DNA from: Clostridium rhizosphaerae | Lineage (GTDB): Bacteria; Bacillota; Clostridia; Clostridiales; Clostridiaceae | Length of the DNA: 64,000 nt | Assembly (NCBI RefSeq): GCF_016765585.1 | Contig: NZ_JAESWC010000008.1 | Span: 1 to 64,000, forward strand | Direction of reading: 5' to 3' | Part shown: one piece after another, positions 61,798 to 64,000 of the stretch | How the letters are laid out: every line of letters begins with the position of its first letter | Numbering within the stretch: the stretch's first letter is position 1 | The notes under the pieces: generated by a model | The model's database searches: none | The model's input: only the letters and a program-made list of their open reading frames with translations | What the model was told of the DNA's origin: nothing | Position numbers and translations under genes: made by a program

Positions 61798-63711
61798 TTA
61801 TTTTAAGACTTCATCCATAAACTCCCTATAGCTATCTGCCTCTAACAACCTGGAAAATTGGTCAGGATCAGAAACCATGTTGCTTAGCCAATCGAAGAAT
61901 ATTTTTAATATTTTATAGTCATCTTTATTGATAGCAAATAGTATTACAAATCGTACTTCATAGTCCCCCCATTTAATTGGCTTATCCATAATTGCAATAC
62001 TCAGCGCTGAATGATTTATTAAAGCCTCATTGAGCCCATGCGGAGTTGCAAATCCATAATCAAAAGATGTTGCAGATATCTTTTCTCTCTGCAGAACGCT
62101 GCTTTTAAAAGCTTCTTCAACGTATCCTTTTTCATACAGGGCATTGCACATCTTTGTAATCAAATCAACATGGTTGTCCACATCTACATGAACGTAAAAA
62201 AATTCTTTCTTAATCAGCTTTAATACCAATAATTTAAAATCATCTTTACATCTAACTTTATCCAATCCATTCAATACCTTGAAAATTTTGTTTTCATCTT
62301 CATAATTAACAAATAAAGAAATCTGCTCTGTTACAATGCGCAAGTTATGCTTCAATGGAAGTGTTGTTAATATCAAATCAGGTTTTAAATCATCAATTGC
62401 TTTTTTCTCAAAGAAACTCATATGCTCAATAATTTCTAAACGTTCTCCGAATCTATTAAGAATCTTTTCTATACACAAATTTGACATAGCCTCATCCCTA
62501 GGATGAATTATAACTACTTTGTATTTATATTTAGAGTTTGCACGAGCATATGCAACTCCTAGATGCAATGCGATAAATGCTATCTCATTTTCACTAATAG
62601 TAATATGAAGCTTTTTCTCAAGTTCTTCACAAGCTCTAACCCCCATTTCAAACACTAAAGGATAGTTATGTTTAATTTCTTGAAGGTACAAATTATCTAT
62701 ATCAACATTATTTCTATACCGCTCTATTAATGCCCTAATATGTGTTTCCAAACCATTTCTTAGTTCACAGTCGCAGCTAAAGTCAACATCAAATGTCTTT
62801 TTTATATCAATGAAAATTTCTGTTAATACTGAGGAAATTGAACAATCACTTTGGCACCGTAATACTTTATCTGTATAAACAGTGCTCCTTCTTCCAAGCA
62901 GCAATAAAGCTAGTAAAACAACCTCATCCTCCACAATGTCAATTCTTATTTCTTTTGCCAGCTTTTCAAAAAATGTTTTTGAAATTTTATATTCAAGACT
63001 AAGTTTTAATTCATCATTATTTCTATCAGTCTTTATATAGTTATGCCGTATGATACGTTCAATTGCAATTCCTATATGCATTATTATCATTGTAAATGTA
63101 AGTTCACGAATGTGATAATGATATTCTTCAAATGTATCCTGCAAAATATCCTTTACCTTGATAAGATTAAAATTTTTATAAAAAGAAGCAATCTTATTTA
63201 GGTTTAAAAAGTTGCCTTTTATTTCACTTTCCAACAACTCTTTATACAATTTACGCTTTTGCTCCTCTGTACCTTCCAAGCTTATATGATTTTTACTCCT
63301 TATAAGCTGTAAACCATCATAAGATTCAATTGTTTTTTTTATCTTTTTAATATCATTATCAATAGAATAGCCTGAAACAAAAACCTTATCCTGTAGTAAT
63401 GTCAGGTTAATTTCATTTCTCTCGAATAATAATTCTTTAATAATGTAGATACATCTCTCTTCAGGAGTCTGAGGAATAATTCCATAAGTCTCTATATCTA
63501 AACTTTGAAAATTATCTTCATTCATTCTATATCCTAATCTTATATTTGACTCAATTAAAACATCTTTATAAAATTCATTAATATGAGAGACATCGCTTCT
63601 AATAGTCCGATCTGATACTCCTAATACCCTTGCCAACTCCTTGCCAATGATCCACCCATTATTATCATGCATATACATAATAATTTTTTCTTGCCTTTTA
63701 TTTAACACCAT
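61798..63711 (-). CDS. PRD-domain transcriptional regulator (BglG/MtlR/LicR type)
   Basis: A 637-residue DNA-binding activator. Domains in order: HTH (about 1-60; LARVLGVSDRTIRSDVSHINEF), a Mga-like helical part, two PTS regulation domains (about 180-290 and 300-405) with histidines in IMHIGIAIERI and FIALHLGVAYAR, an EIIB-like domain (about 410-490) without an obvious phospho-cysteine, and a C-terminal EIIA-Fru-like domain (about 500-635) with the histidine in FATPHGLNEA. It is expected to activate the adjacent PTS operon under PTS phosphorylation control. ATG 63711 follows AGAGGT. Confidence 0.92.
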   Translation of the reverse strand: MVLNKRQEKIIMYMHDNNGWIIGKELARVLGVSDRTIRSDVSHINEFYKDVLIESNIRLGYRMNEDNFQSLDIETYGIIPQTPEERCIYIIKELLFERNEINLTLLQDKVFVSGYSIDNDIKKIKKTIESYDGLQLIRSKNHISLEGTEEQKRKLYKELLESEIKGNFLNLNKIASFYKNFNLIKVKDILQDTFEEYHYHIRELTFTMIIMHIGIAIERIIRHNYIKTDRNNDELKLSLEYKISKTFFEKLAKEIRIDIVEDEVVLLALLLLGRRSTVYTDKVLRCQSDCSISSVLTEIFIDIKKTFDVDFSCDCELRNGLETHIRALIERYRNNVDIDNLYLQEIKHNYPLVFEMGVRACEELEKKLHITISENEIAFIALHLGVAYARANSKYKYKVVIIHPRDEAMSNLCIEKILNRFGERLEIIEHMSFFEKKAIDDLKPDLILTTLPLKHNLRIVTEQISLFVNYEDENKIFKVLNGLDKVRCKDDFKLLVLKLIKKEFFYVHVDVDNHVDLITKMCNALYEKGYVEEAFKSSVLQREKISATSFDYGFATPHGLNEALINHSALSIAIMDKPIKWGDYEVRFVILFAINKDDYKILKIFFDWLSNMVSDPDQFSRLLEADSYREFMDEVLK

Positions 63712-63745
63712 ATTACCTCTTCCCTGAATCATTATTTATATTATT

Positions 63746-63751
63746 ATTATA
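63746..63751 (-). promoter_or_regulatory. Predicted -10 of the regulator gene
   Basis: Minus-strand TATAAT with a poor -35 (GTAAAA at 17 bp), and the palindrome centred ~43 bp upstream. Confidence 0.4.
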
Positions 63752-63760
63752 TATTAACAC

Positions 63761-63778
63761 TTCAGTTATTTTACTGAA
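63761..63778. promoter_or_regulatory. Second palindrome in the regulator promoter
   Basis: TTCAGT-N6-ACTGAA between the TTTTCCTA palindrome and the -10, overlapping the expected -35. It could be a repressor site or a half of a composite operator. Confidence 0.35.
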
Positions 63779-63781
63779 TAA

Positions 63782-63801
63782 TTTTCCTAGTATTAGGAAA
63801 A
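63782..63801. promoter_or_regulatory. Candidate operator of the PRD regulator, autoregulatory copy
   Basis: Perfect palindrome TTTTCCTAGTATTAGGAAAA with 8-bp arms, upstream of the regulator gene. Its core differs at one position from the palindrome before the PTS operon. Confidence 0.6.
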
Positions 63802-63966
63802 GAAAAATAATCTATATACTTATGAGATTGATTATAGTATATTCATTCCATTACATATTAAATTTTCACCAAAAAACTTTCAAAATTAATTTATTTCTTT
63901 CACATGCTGCTTTATCAAAGAAAAACTTATAAACCAATAAGTACGCTCTATAAATAAATTAATAAT

Positions 63967-64000
63967 TAAAAAGGGTATAGCTTCAAAGCTATACCCTTTT
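63967..64000 (-). terminator. Terminator of a gene beyond the right edge
   Basis: Stem AAAAGGGTATAGCTT/AAGCTATACCCTTTT; the minus-strand U-rich tail (TTTTTAATTATT) indicates it ends a minus-strand gene lying past 64000. Confidence 0.8.

Overview
The window is a stretch of a low-GC Firmicute chromosome, most likely Clostridium sensu stricto. The evidence is a clostridial-type 16S 5' end, strong AT bias, AAGGAGG/GAGGTG-type ribosome binding sites, frequent GTG/TTG starts and U-tailed hairpin terminators after most transcription units. No phage, transposase, CRISPR array or tRNA gene was found. The species cannot be named from this sequence.

Layout. 1-920: 5' end of a 16S rRNA gene (minus strand) with its leader and a good rrn promoter. 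920-9530: central metabolism and envelope genes (two YitT proteins flanking a beta-lactamase-like protein, a phosphofructokinase, UppP, a FUSC-type membrane protein, ATP-dependent PEP carboxykinase, ManA). 9560-16640: a membrane TPR protein, the MurT/GatD lipid II amidation pair, and two tandem XRE-TPR regulators. 16700-24960: RNase HI coupled to a DUF1232 protein, an FtsH-type protease, a rhomboid protease, a degenerate GGDEF protein convergent with an intact HD-GYP phosphodiesterase, and two small unknowns. 25000-31050: metal and phosphate homeostasis (ZnuCB with a Fur-family regulator, a CBS-domain membrane protein, MntP, PiT with its DUF47 partner). 31100-34460: membrane proteins, a lipid kinase, a ~540-bp repeat-rich non-coding block, and a secreted coiled-coil protein paired with a lipoprotein. 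34580-42750: a BmrCD-like heterodimeric ABC exporter, an alpha-oxoamine synthase divergent from a short-chain dehydrogenase, and class III fructose-bisphosphatase. 42930-54340: lipoprotein subtilase, BrnQ, L,D-transpeptidase, CCA-adding enzyme, amidase-like protein, a MoxR-DUF58-transglutaminase operon, and an acetamidase/formamidase-family enzyme.

The most distinctive locus is 54418-63802, a catabolic island on the minus strand. A PRD regulator and an RDD membrane protein lie upstream of a lactose/cellobiose-class PTS (IIA, IIB, IIC) that ends in a small stand-alone protein resembling the N-terminal part of glycine-reductase component B. A second operon follows: a cytoplasmic glycosylasparaginase, a short M20 peptidase, CutC, and a MupG-type (DUF871) phospho-glycosidase. 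A matching palindrome (TTCCTAnTATTAGGAA) lies upstream of both the regulator and the PTS operon and is a good candidate operator. I infer uptake and phosphorylation of an amino-acid- or peptide-linked amino sugar, such as a glycoasparagine or muropeptide fragment. The substrate is not proven.

Other regulatory signals seen directly are a 7-1-7 Fur/Zur-like palindrome before znuC, a phased TTAACA-type direct-repeat array before the PiT operon, and a 30-bp palindrome over the -10 of the short-chain dehydrogenase promoter. The main unexplained structure is the non-coding block 32770-33310, which holds three copies of one sequence, two of them forming an inverted repeat with ~105-bp arms.
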